A DNA stretch of 64,000 bases from Solicoccozyma terricola (GCA_001600875.1 BCLD01000020.1:132900-196899); one strand, 5' to 3'; shown: positions 1-11,140, counted from the stretch's first letter. Translations and numbers: made by a program. Notes: a model not told the origin generated them from the sequence alone.

Positions 1-960
1 AAGGAGAGGGAGAAGCGGACGCATCAAGTGACATTGGTCTATATAGCATCGAGTGTATAATGGTCGACCGACGAACCGTAAGAAGGCAAATTGCCAATTG
101 CACTGCCGGATCCGTTCACCAAGCTTGAGCATCTGACCTACACTCAAAGGGTGATAGCCTATCGGATGTGTCTCCCTTCTCGGGGAATATGTGTTCGGTA
201 ACGATGTATACTGTGGACCAAAGTTGTTGTGTGGAGTCTGGTTTGACATGACGGAGGAAGCTTCTGTCTTGGAAGAGTATAGGAATAGCTTGAAAAGGAA
301 AGCCTGTGCCTGTGCCTGTTCACCACCGCCACTCAGATGGCTGACTTCAAGTGATTATGTAGCCACTTCCCGCTCTCATTCACCTTTGCTTTGCAGGCAG
401 GGGCAGGCTGCTCTCCGACTGGAGTAAGCGGAAAGCTAGCAGCGGCGGAACAATGGTCCAGCATCCTTTTTCCGTGAATCGGAGCATAACGACGAATAGG
501 CTGGCAGAAAGGTGAATTCTAATATAGCATAACCCTTTAATATAGCATAACCCTAGTCTCTGACCGCCTGATCTGCTCATTTGCAGTTTGTGAGATGGCA
601 GATCTGTAATACAACTGTAACTCGTACGGGATAACTGACATTTATTCTCACGGATCCTTTCGTGTTCCTGCGGCTTTTCAGCCGCATTCGCGTTTCGGAT
701 AGATCAAATTCAAAAAGCTCCAAAAGAAGGTGGTTGATTCCTGTAAACGATGGGAGCATCCGATGGGAAGTACCGACTTCTCTGCTCGCTGTTCCCATGA
801 TCTTGCGAAAGAAGCGAGACGCTTCCGGTGGCGGATTCGAAATACCGCTTGCCTTACCCTTCTCGTCGAGGTACAAATAGCGGGCAGTTCGAACAAGGGG
901 AATGTGATTCGCCCTCACTGATATCACAAATCGTCATATCCCCGACAGTCGAACGTCAAA
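1..960. other. 5' flank, no convincing gene
   Basis: Several short overlapping reading frames occur on both strands here, but none shows a recognisable domain, and they overlap one another and the promoter of the next gene. The stretch is left unannotated apart from the TATA-like site near its end. Confidence 0.5.
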
Positions 961-969
961 AACCTCGCC

Positions 970-977
970 CTATAAAC
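970..977 (+). promoter_or_regulatory. TATA-like element upstream of the dioxygenase gene
   Basis: A CTATAAAC box lies about 60 nt before the ATG at 1039. It is followed by a pyrimidine-rich, CAAC-containing leader typical of fungal transcription start regions. Inference from sequence and position only. Confidence 0.4.
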
Positions 978-1038
978 CGTTTCTCCATCTCATCAAGTTC
1001 TCACCACTCTTAACAACATCACCGCTCCAAAGACAGAT

Positions 1039-2889
1039 ATGGAACCCCGAAAAGATGCGCAGCGTCCAGGAGGCATAGGCGGATGGCTGGCCGGGCTCTA
1101 TATGGCTGTCACCGAATACCTAGACCGCCACATCGGCTGGGACAAGCTGCCCATGGTGCCCGCGCTGGCCGTGTTGATCGGCTTGCGGAACCGACTGCGG
1201 GAGACCAACCTGCACGACACCTCTGCCCTCCTCTCCGTGGACATGCCACCCATCGAACCGCCTGCGGACAGACACAGGGTGAACCGCACCATCGACGGAA
1301 GCTACAACGACCTCGCGAACCCACGGATGGGGATGGCGGGCTCGCGGTTTGGGCGCAACGTGCCGCTATCCAGCGTCGTGTGGCTTAAGGATGCCGAAAT
1401 CATGAGGCCCAATCCGCGCGAGATCAGCCGAGCGTTGCTGACCCGCAACAAGTTTGTCCCAGCACCGACTGTCAACTCGCTGGTCGCCGCTTGGCTGCAG
1501 TTCATGATTCGGGACTGGGTCAACCACGGGGTGGGTTCCAAGGACAACACATGGGTAGTCCCGCTGGCAGACGACGATCCATGGGCGGAGCGGCCGATGA
1601 AAATCATGCGTACCCCTCCGGATCACACTCAGCCTGCAGATTACAACACCAGGATGCCGCCGACCAGCATCAACGTCAATTCGCACTGGTGGGATGCGTC
1701 GCAGATCTACGGCGGTAGCGACGACGAGCAGCGTTTCCGGCGCAGCGGCGTGGACGGCAAGCTGCGTGTGACCGAATCGGGAGACCTTCCTCTTCAGGAG
1801 GATCCTGACCGGGATCCAACCAGGCAGCCAGGTTTCTGGGTCGGCCTCGTGCTGATGCAAACGTTGTTCACGCGCGAACACAACGCCATCTGCGACATGT
1901 TTCGGGAGAGCTACCCAAGCTGGACCGACGAGGATCTCTTTCAGCGCGCCCGCCTTGTCATCGCCGCCCTTATCGCAAAGATTCACACGGTCGAGTGGAC
2001 GCCGGCAGTGATCAGTCACCCGACGACCGTCACTGCCTTGCGGGCTAACTGGTGGGGCATCGCAGGCGAACGGGTTTACAAACTGTTTGGCCGGATCTCG
2101 AACAGCGAGATCATCAGCGGCATCACCGGCGGCAAGACCGACCACTTTGGCGTTCCGTACGCCTTGACCGAGGAGTTTGTGGCAGTCTATCGTATGCATC
2201 CGCTCGTGCGCGATGATTGGGACCTGCGAGCGGCGGAAGACGACCGGCAGCTGCGTGCGGCGTCGTTCCGCGACCTGGCTGGGCCATCGACCACCAGGCT
2301 GCTCTCCGAGATCTCGCTAACGGATCTGTTCTACAGCTTTGGCACCCTGCCGCCGGGCCTGGTCACGTTGCACAACTTTCCAAAGTTTCTGCAAGAGTAC
2401 GAGCGCCCCGACGGGCACCTACAGGACCTGGCGGCCACGGACATCTTGCGCAACAGGGAGATGGGCGTGCCGCGATACAACGCATTCCGACGGCTACTCC
2501 ACTTGAATGCGCCGAAGACCTTTGGGGAGCTCACCGACAATCCGGTGTGGGCCCAAGAGATCGAGGCGGCGTACGACGGCGACATCGAGCTAGTGGACCT
2601 TGCCGTCGGCATGTTCGCCGAGCGACTGCCCGCGGGTTTCGCCTTCAGCGACACGGCGTTCCGCATCTTTATCCTGATGGCATCCCGCCGGCTCAACAGC
2701 GACCGTTTCTTCACAGAGCACTACAAGCCAGAGGTGTACACGCGGCAGGGTCTGGATTGGATCGACGCCAACACCATGGTGACCGTGCTGCTGCGACATT
2801 ACCCGGAGCTGCGCCCCTCCTTGGCGAACGTGACCAACGGCTTCCAACCATGGCATCACACTGGCTGGACGGGGCAGAAAGGCGGTTAG
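1039..2889 (+). CDS. Fatty-acid alpha-dioxygenase-like haem peroxidase (PIOX/alpha-DOX family)
   Basis: This single 616-codon exon encodes a member of the animal-haem-peroxidase superfamily that resembles plant and microbial alpha-dioxygenases. Those enzymes add O2 at C-2 of fatty acids to give 2-hydroperoxides (oxylipins). The key residues sit where the family predicts: distal haem ligand H163 in RDWVNH, substrate-carboxylate residues H316 and T321 in AKIHTVEWT, catalytic Y384 and proximal haem ligand H387 in VYRMHP, and an LFTREHN motif. From memory, the Arabidopsis enzyme uses H163, H318, T323, Y386 and H389, so spacing is kept almost exactly. Length matches the family (about 620-640). No signal peptide is evident. 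The gene is intronless and GC-rich, whereas most genes here have many introns, which could reflect acquisition from bacteria or a retrocopy. The start is the first ATG after a TATA-like box. Confidence 0.85.
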   Translation: MEPRKDAQRPGGIGGWLAGLYMAVTEYLDRHIGWDKLPMVPALAVLIGLRNRLRETNLHDTSALLSVDMPPIEPPADRHRVNRTIDGSYNDLANPRMGMAGSRFGRNVPLSSVVWLKDAEIMRPNPREISRALLTRNKFVPAPTVNSLVAAWLQFMIRDWVNHGVGSKDNTWVVPLADDDPWAERPMKIMRTPPDHTQPADYNTRMPPTSINVNSHWWDASQIYGGSDDEQRFRRSGVDGKLRVTESGDLPLQEDPDRDPTRQPGFWVGLVLMQTLFTREHNAICDMFRESYPSWTDEDLFQRARLVIAALIAKIHTVEWTPAVISHPTTVTALRANWWGIAGERVYKLFGRISNSEIISGITGGKTDHFGVPYALTEEFVAVYRMHPLVRDDWDLRAAEDDRQLRAASFRDLAGPSTTRLLSEISLTDLFYSFGTLPPGLVTLHNFPKFLQEYERPDGHLQDLAATDILRNREMGVPRYNAFRRLLHLNAPKTFGELTDNPVWAQEIEAAYDGDIELVDLAVGMFAERLPAGFAFSDTAFRIFILMASRRLNSDRFFTEHYKPEVYTRQGLDWIDANTMVTVLLRHYPELRPSLANVTNGFQPWHHTGWTGQKGG

Positions 2890-3210
2890 GGGGCTATGAG
2901 GCGCGAGGGCTATAAACAAAAGTGCCTCGATCTCGAGTTGAGCGGCCGGGTAACTGAGTTGGTGGTTGACATGCGAGGCAATCGTTTATCTGCTTCTCTG
3001 TTGTATAGCAGGAGCCCACTCGCTCTGAACCGAGTTGATTTTGATATTTTTCATATTTCTAAGCTCCACAAGCACAGTCCAATCCAAGGTTTGAGGTGCG
3101 GAGAGATGGGAACACGTTTTGCATGCATGTTCTATAGTTTCTGAGACCCAGCTTGCGGACTAGCTTCCAGTGTGAGAGATAAACTCGAAGATCAAGAGGA
3201 AAGGCATAGC
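2890..3210. other. Intergenic, no gene seen
   Basis: Only a short weak frame is present, and it looks like chance. A missing 5' exon of the SIR2-like gene might be expected here, but I could not identify one. Confidence 0.4.
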
Positions 3211-4961
3211 TGAGTTCTGGGAGCCGGTTTTCTCAGGGGTGGTCCCGATCTTGTTTGAAAAGGGAATACATAAAAGTGTGAGTCTGCGTTCATCTTGCTA
3301 TCCCACCTGTTGATTGACTAAGCGAAATGGGTGGTAACAAAAGGAGGAGGTGCAGCGATTGGAGCACTATTTGCGTACCACTCTCCTGGATAAGCACGTC
3401 CTCTTTGTGGGATGCGGCGATACCACTTCGGATCCTCATTTCACCCAACTCTTCGAATTCTGTAAGCTCGTCAACCCAGGAGGGGAGCAACGACACGTTC
3501 ACCTCTGCGCCGACGCCGACTATCCGCTACTACATTTCCAAATGCCGTCGACAGTGCTGTTGGCACCGTACGGGGATCACGAGGACCTTACTCGGGCCCT
3601 AAGACATATTACACCGACACCTCAGGAGCCCACGCGGAACCGTCAGCCTGACGCGACAGTGATACTTGAAACCGAGAACAGCGACATGCACAAGGAGGAG
3701 GACGTAGCCTCCCGCAAAAAACTGCCAGTGCCACCGCAGTATCTACAGAAGGTTGCGATACAAGGCGCGATAGTAGTCTATCCACAGGAGGGACTCGAAC
3801 TCAATAAGTGGGAGAAAGACCCCGGGTGCTGGGATCTGGATCATTACCTTATTACATTTGGGACAGCCATTATACCCGGTACGTGGGAGGCACTGGAACA
3901 TCTTAACCAGAGCCTATCGTCAAGTCAAAATGAGGCGTCAAGAGAGCAGGCGGTCAAGGACTTCTGCGCCCGATTTCCGGTGGGAAAAGCAACAGACTGG
4001 ATCGGTCGTGGAGTTCTACATCACCTCGTCCTCAGGGAGGAAAAGGAGGCACTGGCGGCAGTACTGAAATGGGGGCCCGCGTCCTTTGACATCAATCTGC
4101 GCGATAATTTTCACGGGTTCACGCCGCTCCACCTAGCCGCATTTCTCAACGCGGAAGGCTTGGCGAAGGTGATCATTGGCACCCCTATCGCTGATCCGAC
4201 TCTCACGGATAAGATAGGCGACACCCTTCAAGATCGCCTGGCGCATGGGATACATTGAGATGATGAGAATATTGGCGGACAAGAGCAAAGCCCTAAGCCG
4301 GGATCCGCGCAACATGCAGGATGTTCTCCGACGACTGAAGAAGGAGCCTCAGGCAAAAATTTGCGTCGAACAAGATCAACAAGCTCCTACACTCACTGTT
4401 GCTGAACCCGAGACTCACCAGCAAGCCTGGAAACTGCCGGATATCACGCTAGTCAGCGTCTGCGAAATGCTTGGTGCCGATTCCAGGTATGATCTCGAAT
4501 TCTCAGCCACGGCATTTGACGATACCCCACGTGCTGGAATGATAAGGGAGTCCGAGGGACTATGGAATGCCTCGCAAGGACGTCAAACTCAGACGATCGG
4601 GCGGGATCCGCAGCGGGATCCGCCGCAAGGTCCACCATCGCCAGATGTGCTGCGCCTTGAAACAAGCGGCCCCGGCGGCAAGAAAGTCGGCTTTTTCAGA
4701 AGACGATTTTGGAAAGATGAAGGAGATAAAGCAAATGTCAACCTCAAACGCAAGCCACTGCTACCACCTCAGCGGGGCGAGGTCAAAGTAATCAACAAAA
4801 ACCCAAGTTGCAAATTCGAGGTGTTATTCTCCAATGACGGCCAACCGGGCACGGTAACTACGGAACGGGAGTTAGGCATGCAAGGATCTGCTACTGGCGG
4901 AGGGGGGACCTACAGGCAGGCATCTAATGTGCGCGCCCATGTCCCATCATATGGAGGATGA
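3211..4961 (+). CDS. SIR2-like domain plus ankyrin-type repeat protein, 5'-incomplete and frame-broken
   Basis: An exon starting about 3211 ends at 3277 before a GTGAGT donor. It joins in phase at 3356 after a CAG, removing a 78-nt intron. The joined reading gives FWEPVF, then LLDKHVLFVGCG followed by SDPHF and later LLAPYGDHEDL. This is the hallmark of the SIR2_2 (sirtuin-like, NAD-consuming) fold seen in defence-type proteins. A repeat beginning GFTPLHLAAF near 4117 is ankyrin-like. The next repeat (GDTL... at 4210) breaks: the frame stops at 4258, but a shift of one base at about 4245 restores YIEMMRILA, the second helix of an ankyrin repeat. The shifted frame runs to 4961 through a low-similarity, basic tail. 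The upstream half of a SIR2 domain, with the HG catalytic motif, was not found. The locus is either a pseudogene, a missed intron or an assembly error. Confidence 0.5.
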
Positions 4962-5268
4962 CGCTGATTTTCTTGTTTCCCCTCTTTCTGGACAGACATA
5001 CCGTATTGAGCCGTCCTCCAGCCAATTGTGGCCGGATACGGATCCCAGGTTCCCTCGAGTGGTGACCGAGCAAGTCGGATATCTGTCATCAACTCGAGTC
5101 ACAGTGAACCTCCTGGAGAAAGATGGAGTCGAGCAGAGCAGTTTGCCAGAGGCTCTGAGGAAATGGCTGAATTTCAAGCGTGTTCGGTCAGGGACTAACA
5201 TTTATCTGTTCATCGATGGGATCGGCTGGTTACCTGGTGGTATATTGCCTCCTGACGTTGACATTTGA
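4927..5268 (+). CDS. Hypothetical ORF, possibly the 3' part of the SIR2-like locus
   Basis: A 113-codon frame overlaps the end of the previous one in a third register. It begins with an acidic stretch (MEDDADF) and reads as ordinary protein, but I recognise no domain. It could be the true C-terminus of the SIR2/ankyrin protein after another frame break or an intron that I could not place, or a chance frame. Confidence 0.25.
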   Translation: MCAPMSHHMEDDADFLVSPLSGQTYRIEPSSSQLWPDTDPRFPRVVTEQVGYLSSTRVTVNLLEKDGVEQSSLPEALRKWLNFKRVRSGTNIYLFIDGIGWLPGGILPPDVDI

Positions 5269-6985
5269 GCAATGGTGTAACGATCTCGACCTTTCTACCC
5301 TCTCATGTTCTCTATTTTGTTTCGACATCAGTCTCTTCGGCAAGGTCAAAAACATGTCAAAAGCAGCAAAACCAACATCTCTATCAACTGGATCGGATCC
5401 ATTTTCTTACGCCTCCACCTCCTCCATCGTGTATCCTGCCTCGAATACCACTCGGCCAAACGCTCTAACATCTCTGATAAAACACACACTCGAAGAACCG
5501 GAGAAATCTCGTAAAGATCGAGAGCGAGTCCCTTAATCAATGCGTCGGATGTCAAATTTGCGGGGGGTCTGGCGAGTCGATTCAGCGTTATTCCAACAGA
5601 GGACCATCGCCGAGTATTGAAGCGGTTTCTCCGATACCTCGGGGCCACTGCCAGCTTGGGACTGACGCTTGGAAATGTCAGCCGAGCATCGGAGGTAATG
5701 CCTCTGATTGGTGGTTGCGGACCGGGTTACTTAGGTGATATCAACACAAGTCGATCTACTACGGGGTGCAACTTCGAGTACAGAGGATTGGCTATCTGGT
5801 GGGGATTGACTAGAGGCTACATCTGCCGAAGTGCGATGGTGTACCCCCTCCTCCTGCAAACCCCTAACCCCTAACCCCTAACCCCTAACCCCAGAACGGC
5901 CTGCCATCGAATCACAAGCCGGGACTATGGTGGGCCAAAGGTTTGGTCTTAGCTCTTGGACTACAGAATAAGGAGCGGGCAGCTTTGTGGACTTGCCTCA
6001 GACAACAGTTGAGAAAACAGGCGAGTGCAGGCCCGATCAAACACGGGTTACCTCCTGCTGGGCTCTGCGTTAGCGTCGGACGAGACTGGTTATTGTTGAA
6101 ATTCTTACCTTGAGTCTGCCCCCAAAAAGGCGTCAACTGAAAAGCACAGATGCCAAAAGCGGTTCGTGTGCCTCCCCCTTCTCTCTACATTGACCCAGTG
6201 TCGTTCCCAGCACTATCGGGTGACCCTGCGCTGATATACGATGACCTGCTGGCAACCTCTGTCCCTCCGTACCTTTGATATGCTGGTCGGCGTGTTTCAA
6301 TGATAATAACAGACGGTTGTTGATGCAGAAGAGTTAGGGAATGGAACGTGAGTCGGGGAGCGGATAAAACATAAGTGTACATATATCTTTATATATATCT
6401 TGAGCGGATCCTGTTGTTTCAGCCACAAGCGGTTTCCGCTTCCGCTCCGTGATGTCGACGCCCTTTCCTCGGCTTTTGCTGCCGATTTTAATGCATCTTC
6501 ATGGGAACATGGTTCCTGGATGGCGGGAGGGCATACTCGTATTTGATGACCCATCAAAGTTGATGACTCCTCTGCTGGCGAGCGTGATCACCTGTCATAG
6601 ATGCCAGATTGTAACACCACCGGGAACTAGATTGTGATGGGACTGTTCTTCCTAATCTTTGTAAGCTTGGACTGTGCTGCCGTTGAGGAGTGGAAATGTT
6701 CGTTGCATCAAGTTAGTGCTGCAGGATTGTTAGGCCTGCTTCCAGCTGCTTCCAGCGGTTCCTACCTGTTTCATCTTTCCACGTCAAACTCCAGGAGGTT
6801 CCCCGTTTGAGTTGTTTCCGCCCGACACTCGGCCTTAGCAACCGTTTCCCACGCCGTACCCAGAGCGGATACAGTTTGTAAGTTTATGTACGTAGCCGCT
6901 CGATCCAACATATCGACTTGCCATAAAAGGTTGACAGGATTTATGCTCTTTTTTTCCCTCCCTCTCGTCCCCCTCGTGCGTCCCA
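5269..6985. other. Intergenic region containing a telomere-like tract
   Basis: No gene with recognisable domains is seen. Short frames occur near 6150-6280 and 6450-6640 but cannot be joined or identified. The last ~70 bases are probably the core promoter of the lipase-GTPase gene, with an ATAAAA-like box near 6923 and a pyrimidine-rich leader before the ATG. Confidence 0.5.
5859..5892 (-). repeat. Interstitial telomere-like repeat, (TTAGGGG)n
   Basis: Four full CCCCTAA units plus a partial unit lie in 34 nt on the plus strand. A C-rich plus strand is the orientation of a left chromosome end. Cryptococcus-type telomeres are known to be TTAG(3-5), so this unit suits a tremellomycete-like fungus. 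Confidence 0.85.
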
Positions 6986-9900
6986 ATGACCGAAATGTCT
7001 TCCACCAACTTTCCCGCCGACCTTCTCACGATCCCGACTGTAGAGCGGGCCTTCACCTGGCGCGAGCAGCAGACCATCACTGTCGCAGCTGCGGTGTCGC
7101 TCCTCGCCTATAGTACCGACCCAGCTGGGGACTTGATTCACGAAGATCGCTATGAGCCGGTCCGAAGCAATCGTTTGCTCACGGATATCTGGAAGCTTTA
7201 CTCGGATGAGACAGTCCTCGTGGCATGGTCTCCACTTCTCGAGACTGCCTTCGCCGGCTTCCGCGGCAGCGTGTCGGTCCAAGACTGGCTCAGTACCAAC
7301 TTTCGAGTCCAAACCGCGATTGATGAGGCCAGCGGGTGGGCTGTACACGAAGGGTTTTCGCTCCGCGCAGCCAAGGCCTCTGCGGGCCTACTCGCGGTCT
7401 TGATCAAGCTCTACCGGACCGTTCTGTGCGGACACAGCCTGGGGTAGGTTTCTATTCAAGTTGGTTCGGACGTAAGAGACTGATGGTTTCCGCTTTTGCG
7501 TGGAGGGGTGCCGTTGCGACGATCGTTGGCCTTCGAATGTCTCACTTTCTACTAGGGATTCAGGCTCGAGACGCTTGGTCAGAGGACGCGGAGGCCACAA
7601 GCCGCTTCTCTGTCGTCACATTCGGCGCACCCACGGCTCTGATCAAGGTCGCCCAGTTGAACCCCGGGAGGCCGCCCAGCTGGCTCCGTGCCCTCCATCA
7701 CAACGTTATCGACCCAGGCGACATTGTTCCCACAGCATTCAACACAGCGAAGCGGCTATTCCCCTTTTTGTCGGAGTCGCTGAACATTGTCACAGGTCGC
7801 CTAGACACACGCAAACTCATTTTACATGGGAAGACACTTCTCACGCAAGGTGCCACCCTCGCGCTTGGTTCCGCCACCAGCAATGTCTTGAACTGGCAAC
7901 TGCTTGTCACTATTCTCAACCTATGCTGTCCGCAAGCCACATCTGCAGAGGAGAGTGTAGCCGTGGGCAACATTATCATTCGCGAGGGGCAAAACTCCTT
8001 TCGGCGCGTCTGCGAAACCAACCAGCCGTCTTCTTTTACACTCCTCGCCGCCTCGGTCAATGGAGGACAACATCTCGTGCAGTCACTCAAGCAGCGACAT
8101 TCGATGGTTTCCTATTTCACTCAATGGACTAACTTTACTCTCGCCAGCAACCTTGAGCCGTCCGCCTTAAGCTGTGGTCAGGACGGCAGCGCTCTGCTCA
8201 ACAGTTTGGTCCCTTCCGCTGCAGCCGCGGTCTCAACCGGGGTTCAATCGCTTTGGATGCGGCCACAAGTGGATTTCACAGCAACATTCACTGATCCACG
8301 CGCTCAACATACGTACGCCGAAGCTGAGCTCACATACAAGGGAACAGCGGAGGAAACGGCGCAGTCTCATCGGACTTTGCTTAAATGTGTCCTCACGGAG
8401 CACGTATGTCCCAACAATTCGTCCTCTTACAAGTGACCTTCCCCAGTCTGATATAATTGCGCATCTCCAGGTCCAGGTCCAGTTCCAGTTCTCTTTCGGC
8501 ATCGGGGACCGTGGAGAAAACGAGGGAGAGAGGCCCAGAGAACTCGATGGAGATGAACTCTGGGGTTCTCTTTTCTTGGCTGTCGATCAAAATCTATGTC
8601 TTATCGACATCTTCGGCAGATCGCATCCAATCCGGCTTCAGGACGGTATCGAATGTCCCAGCTTGACGGAGCATCGCACCCCAAAGACTGTCCAGTATCC
8701 CAAGACGGCGATGCTACTCGCCGTCGTCTCACAGGTTTCACACACCTTGGACCTGTCGCCTGATGCGGAGGTTGGCTTATCTCATGAGGCCACCACGATC
8801 TGCCAGCAAATCGACGACTTTGTCCGAGCGTCTTCGCCGGTGGCGTTCCTGCGGAACCTCCGCTATCAGTACAAAGACGTGATAGATTCGTGGGATACGG
8901 TGCTAGTTGACCGAGAAAACGCTGAGAGGGGCGAAGATATCCCTGACATCGCAGAATTTCTGCCTGTCATGGCCACGGGCACGGTTCGAGCAAAACTCGC
9001 GGATCTGGTCAATGAGGTGAATCCTCTTAGGCGCTGGGGCTCCTCGGCCACGGATGTGGTTCAAGCCGATCTTGCTGAATCCGTCAATGAGATCAACCCT
9101 CTTGGGCAATCTACGCCAGTCGAAAGACGCTTCTCCGCTGCAGAAGTCGACCGCGACCTCGCATTCCCCCCTGTATCGATGGGATCCATGGATTGCATCC
9201 CGTCCCTGTCCCGCTCCCTGAAGGAGTACTCGCAAAGCCTGCACATTTTGAGAACGGCCGGCCCTGAAAAATGGGAAAAAGCTGCTGGGTCGCGATCGCT
9301 CACCCTGGACGCGCTTCGAACCAACATGATCATTATTCATACACTGATGAACACTCAACTCTTTCCCCGCGCCCAGCATATCCTCGCTTCGTCTGGTACC
9401 ATCCCCCACTGGCTCCTCATCTTGGGTGATTTGGTTCTACCCTACATACAACCCGCCATACTAATAATGAGAAACACGGAGATGGGCACAAATTTCATGT
9501 CCGGTGTGTTTTCCTGGAGATTTCCGGCTCCGGCCACGACCTACGAGGAGTGTGTGATGGCCGCTTTTGGTCGCCTCGGAGCGCGCGATGGGGATCATTC
9601 CTTCCCAGGCGTTGCCGCTGCCGAGGAACGGCTGCGGGAACTCTCGAGTTTGACTGTCGGAGAAATCCAAGACATTATGACACCGCTGTCACGGCAGGGG
9701 GAGACTTGGCCAATTGTTGGAATTCCGACTTCCGGGTTCTACCAGTGGGTTCAGCACGTATCCCGCATCGGACAACTACGGCATACCAGTTTTCGTTCAA
9801 CCAATATAGGAACCGTTGGCCCAAGTCGTGTGGGAAAAAGCGAACTGCTTACACGGGTGTTCAAGCTTCCAAGAACAGCCTTCCGACCGGGTAGTGCCGA

Positions 9901-10534
9901 TCTCAACCGAACTCTTGACATTCGTGGGCATCGGCGTGGCCAAACCCTCATCTTGGATTGTCCGGGGCTTGACGAACAAGATAATCGACTGCGACAGATC
10001 ACCAGTTATGCCCTGGATTTACTCGACGTTATCATTGTGGTTATTGAATACAAAAAGGCCGATGCCGCATCCACAAAGGACACCCTGCGGCTCTTGGCGG
10101 CCATGCTCGCAGAGCGAACCAGCCAGCCCGTCCGCGTGCTGCTCAACATGGTGGATGAAAGCATCATGAAGAGTACCAGCGAGGATTATAAATTCTGGGT
10201 ACACGACCTCAAGCAGCGCAAGAGCACGGTCGTCCAGCAACTTCAACTGCATATGGGTGGCCAACAGTACATCAACACCGTCATTTCGCGCCCGCATCGT
10301 ACCAACCCAAATCACTCGTTCATCCGGCGGGCCAGAGAGCCCCTTCATGTCGTTGTTCAGCCCTCTTGTATGATCGTCGGCGACAAAGACGACCTCACCC
10401 CTCTCCAGCAACGCGTTTTGCTTCAGCTCCGCAAGGAAGGACTCCTCTGGGACTCGAACAACGTTAGGGAATGGGTCAACGACGTTTGTCCCGAAGCCTT
10501 TCCTAGGGAAGTTGAGGAAGCAGTTTCTGAGTAA
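6986..10534 (+). CDS. Class 3 lipase-P-loop GTPase fusion protein (1139 aa)
   Basis: Three exons join cleanly: 6986-7443, 7506-8403 and 8471-10534. The introns are GTAGGT...GGAG (62 nt) and GTATGT...CCAG (67 nt). The first junction rebuilds the lipase nucleophile elbow GHSLGGA with Ser151 exactly at the splice point, and the DPGDIVP segment (about 222-228) may supply the catalytic Asp. The second junction reads LTEH into VQVQFQ. The central ~450 residues have no recognised fold but hold an internal duplication of the pattern ADL..(V)NE(V/I)NPL at about 626-664. The C-terminal part is a GTPase: G1 GPSRVGKS at 902-909, G3 DCPG at 948-951, and G4-like NMVD at 1011-1014 in place of NKxD. No transmembrane segment or signal peptide is obvious, so it is probably cytosolic. 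Inferred role: a nucleotide-switched lipid or acyl hydrolase, possibly immune-like. Substrate unknown. Confidence 0.85.
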
Positions 10535-10617
10535 AGAGAGGATTGAAGATTCCCCAAGTGACGGTGAACAAGTTGAGGTGGTGGGGAATCAGTTGGAGCC
10601 TGTGGCGGAATTGTAGG

Positions 10618-11130
10618 CCTACTCATCTTGAAGTCTAGTTCCTTGAGTAAATTCCTTAGCCACACAGCTTCTCGAGCCGCCTCTGCTGTCGCAATATATT
10701 CTGCTTCAACTTGTTGAATATCGGCACTCTTCACGTGTCTAGGCTATCATGGCTACGTCGCGTCCATCTCAACTGCTCTACTCGCCTCACCACCAAATGG
10801 GTTCTCTACTCTTCAACATCACTATAGTTGCTGAGGCAGAGATCCCAGGTAGGCTCTCTTGTAACTACTACTCTTCAACATCACTATAGTTGCTGAGGCA
10901 GAGATCCCAGTACATTCCTCTTAACACAACTGTTGATGAAGCTACTGTCTGTTGTCGTCTCGAGCACCATACAATTGGCGAATTGTTGAGTTTGAGTACA
11001 TATCCTGTGGTGGACCTTCTTGTTTCGTGGCATCCTGCCCAATCTGCATCTACCCAGCCTTCCAAAGCTGTCCTTTCCATTCCTCCCAGCCTAAGACCTA
11101 TGTCCCTCATGTGCGCTAGGTAAGGCGCAG
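10618..11130 (-). mobile_element. Copia RNase H fragment, split by a short insertion/duplication
   Basis: On the minus strand, 11128-10913 encodes the copia RNase H signature DADWAGCHETRRSTTGY followed by SRRQQTVASSTV. The expected continuation EAEYIATAEAAREAVWLRNLL appears only at 10710-10620. The ~200 nt between them include a perfect 43-nt direct repeat. Both edges are abrupt, and the 3' LTR of a different copia element abuts at 11141. It is a dead fragment lying just after the lipase-GTPase gene. Confidence 0.8.
10806..10910. repeat. 43-nt direct repeat with 19-nt spacer
   Basis: Bases 10806-10848 recur identically at 10868-10910. The pair lies inside the sequence that interrupts the copia RNase H fragment and looks like a local duplication or a repair scar. 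Confidence 0.85.
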
Positions 11131-11140
11131 TCCGAAGTGT

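Noticed and set aside
577..927. 116-codon minus-strand frame upstream of the dioxygenase gene
   Set aside because: Overlapped by several equally long frames on both strands, no domain, and it runs into the probable promoter.
1366..2199. 277-codon antisense frame inside the dioxygenase gene
   Set aside because: A codon-bias shadow of the GC-rich sense gene. Its composition follows the sense codons and it has no domain.
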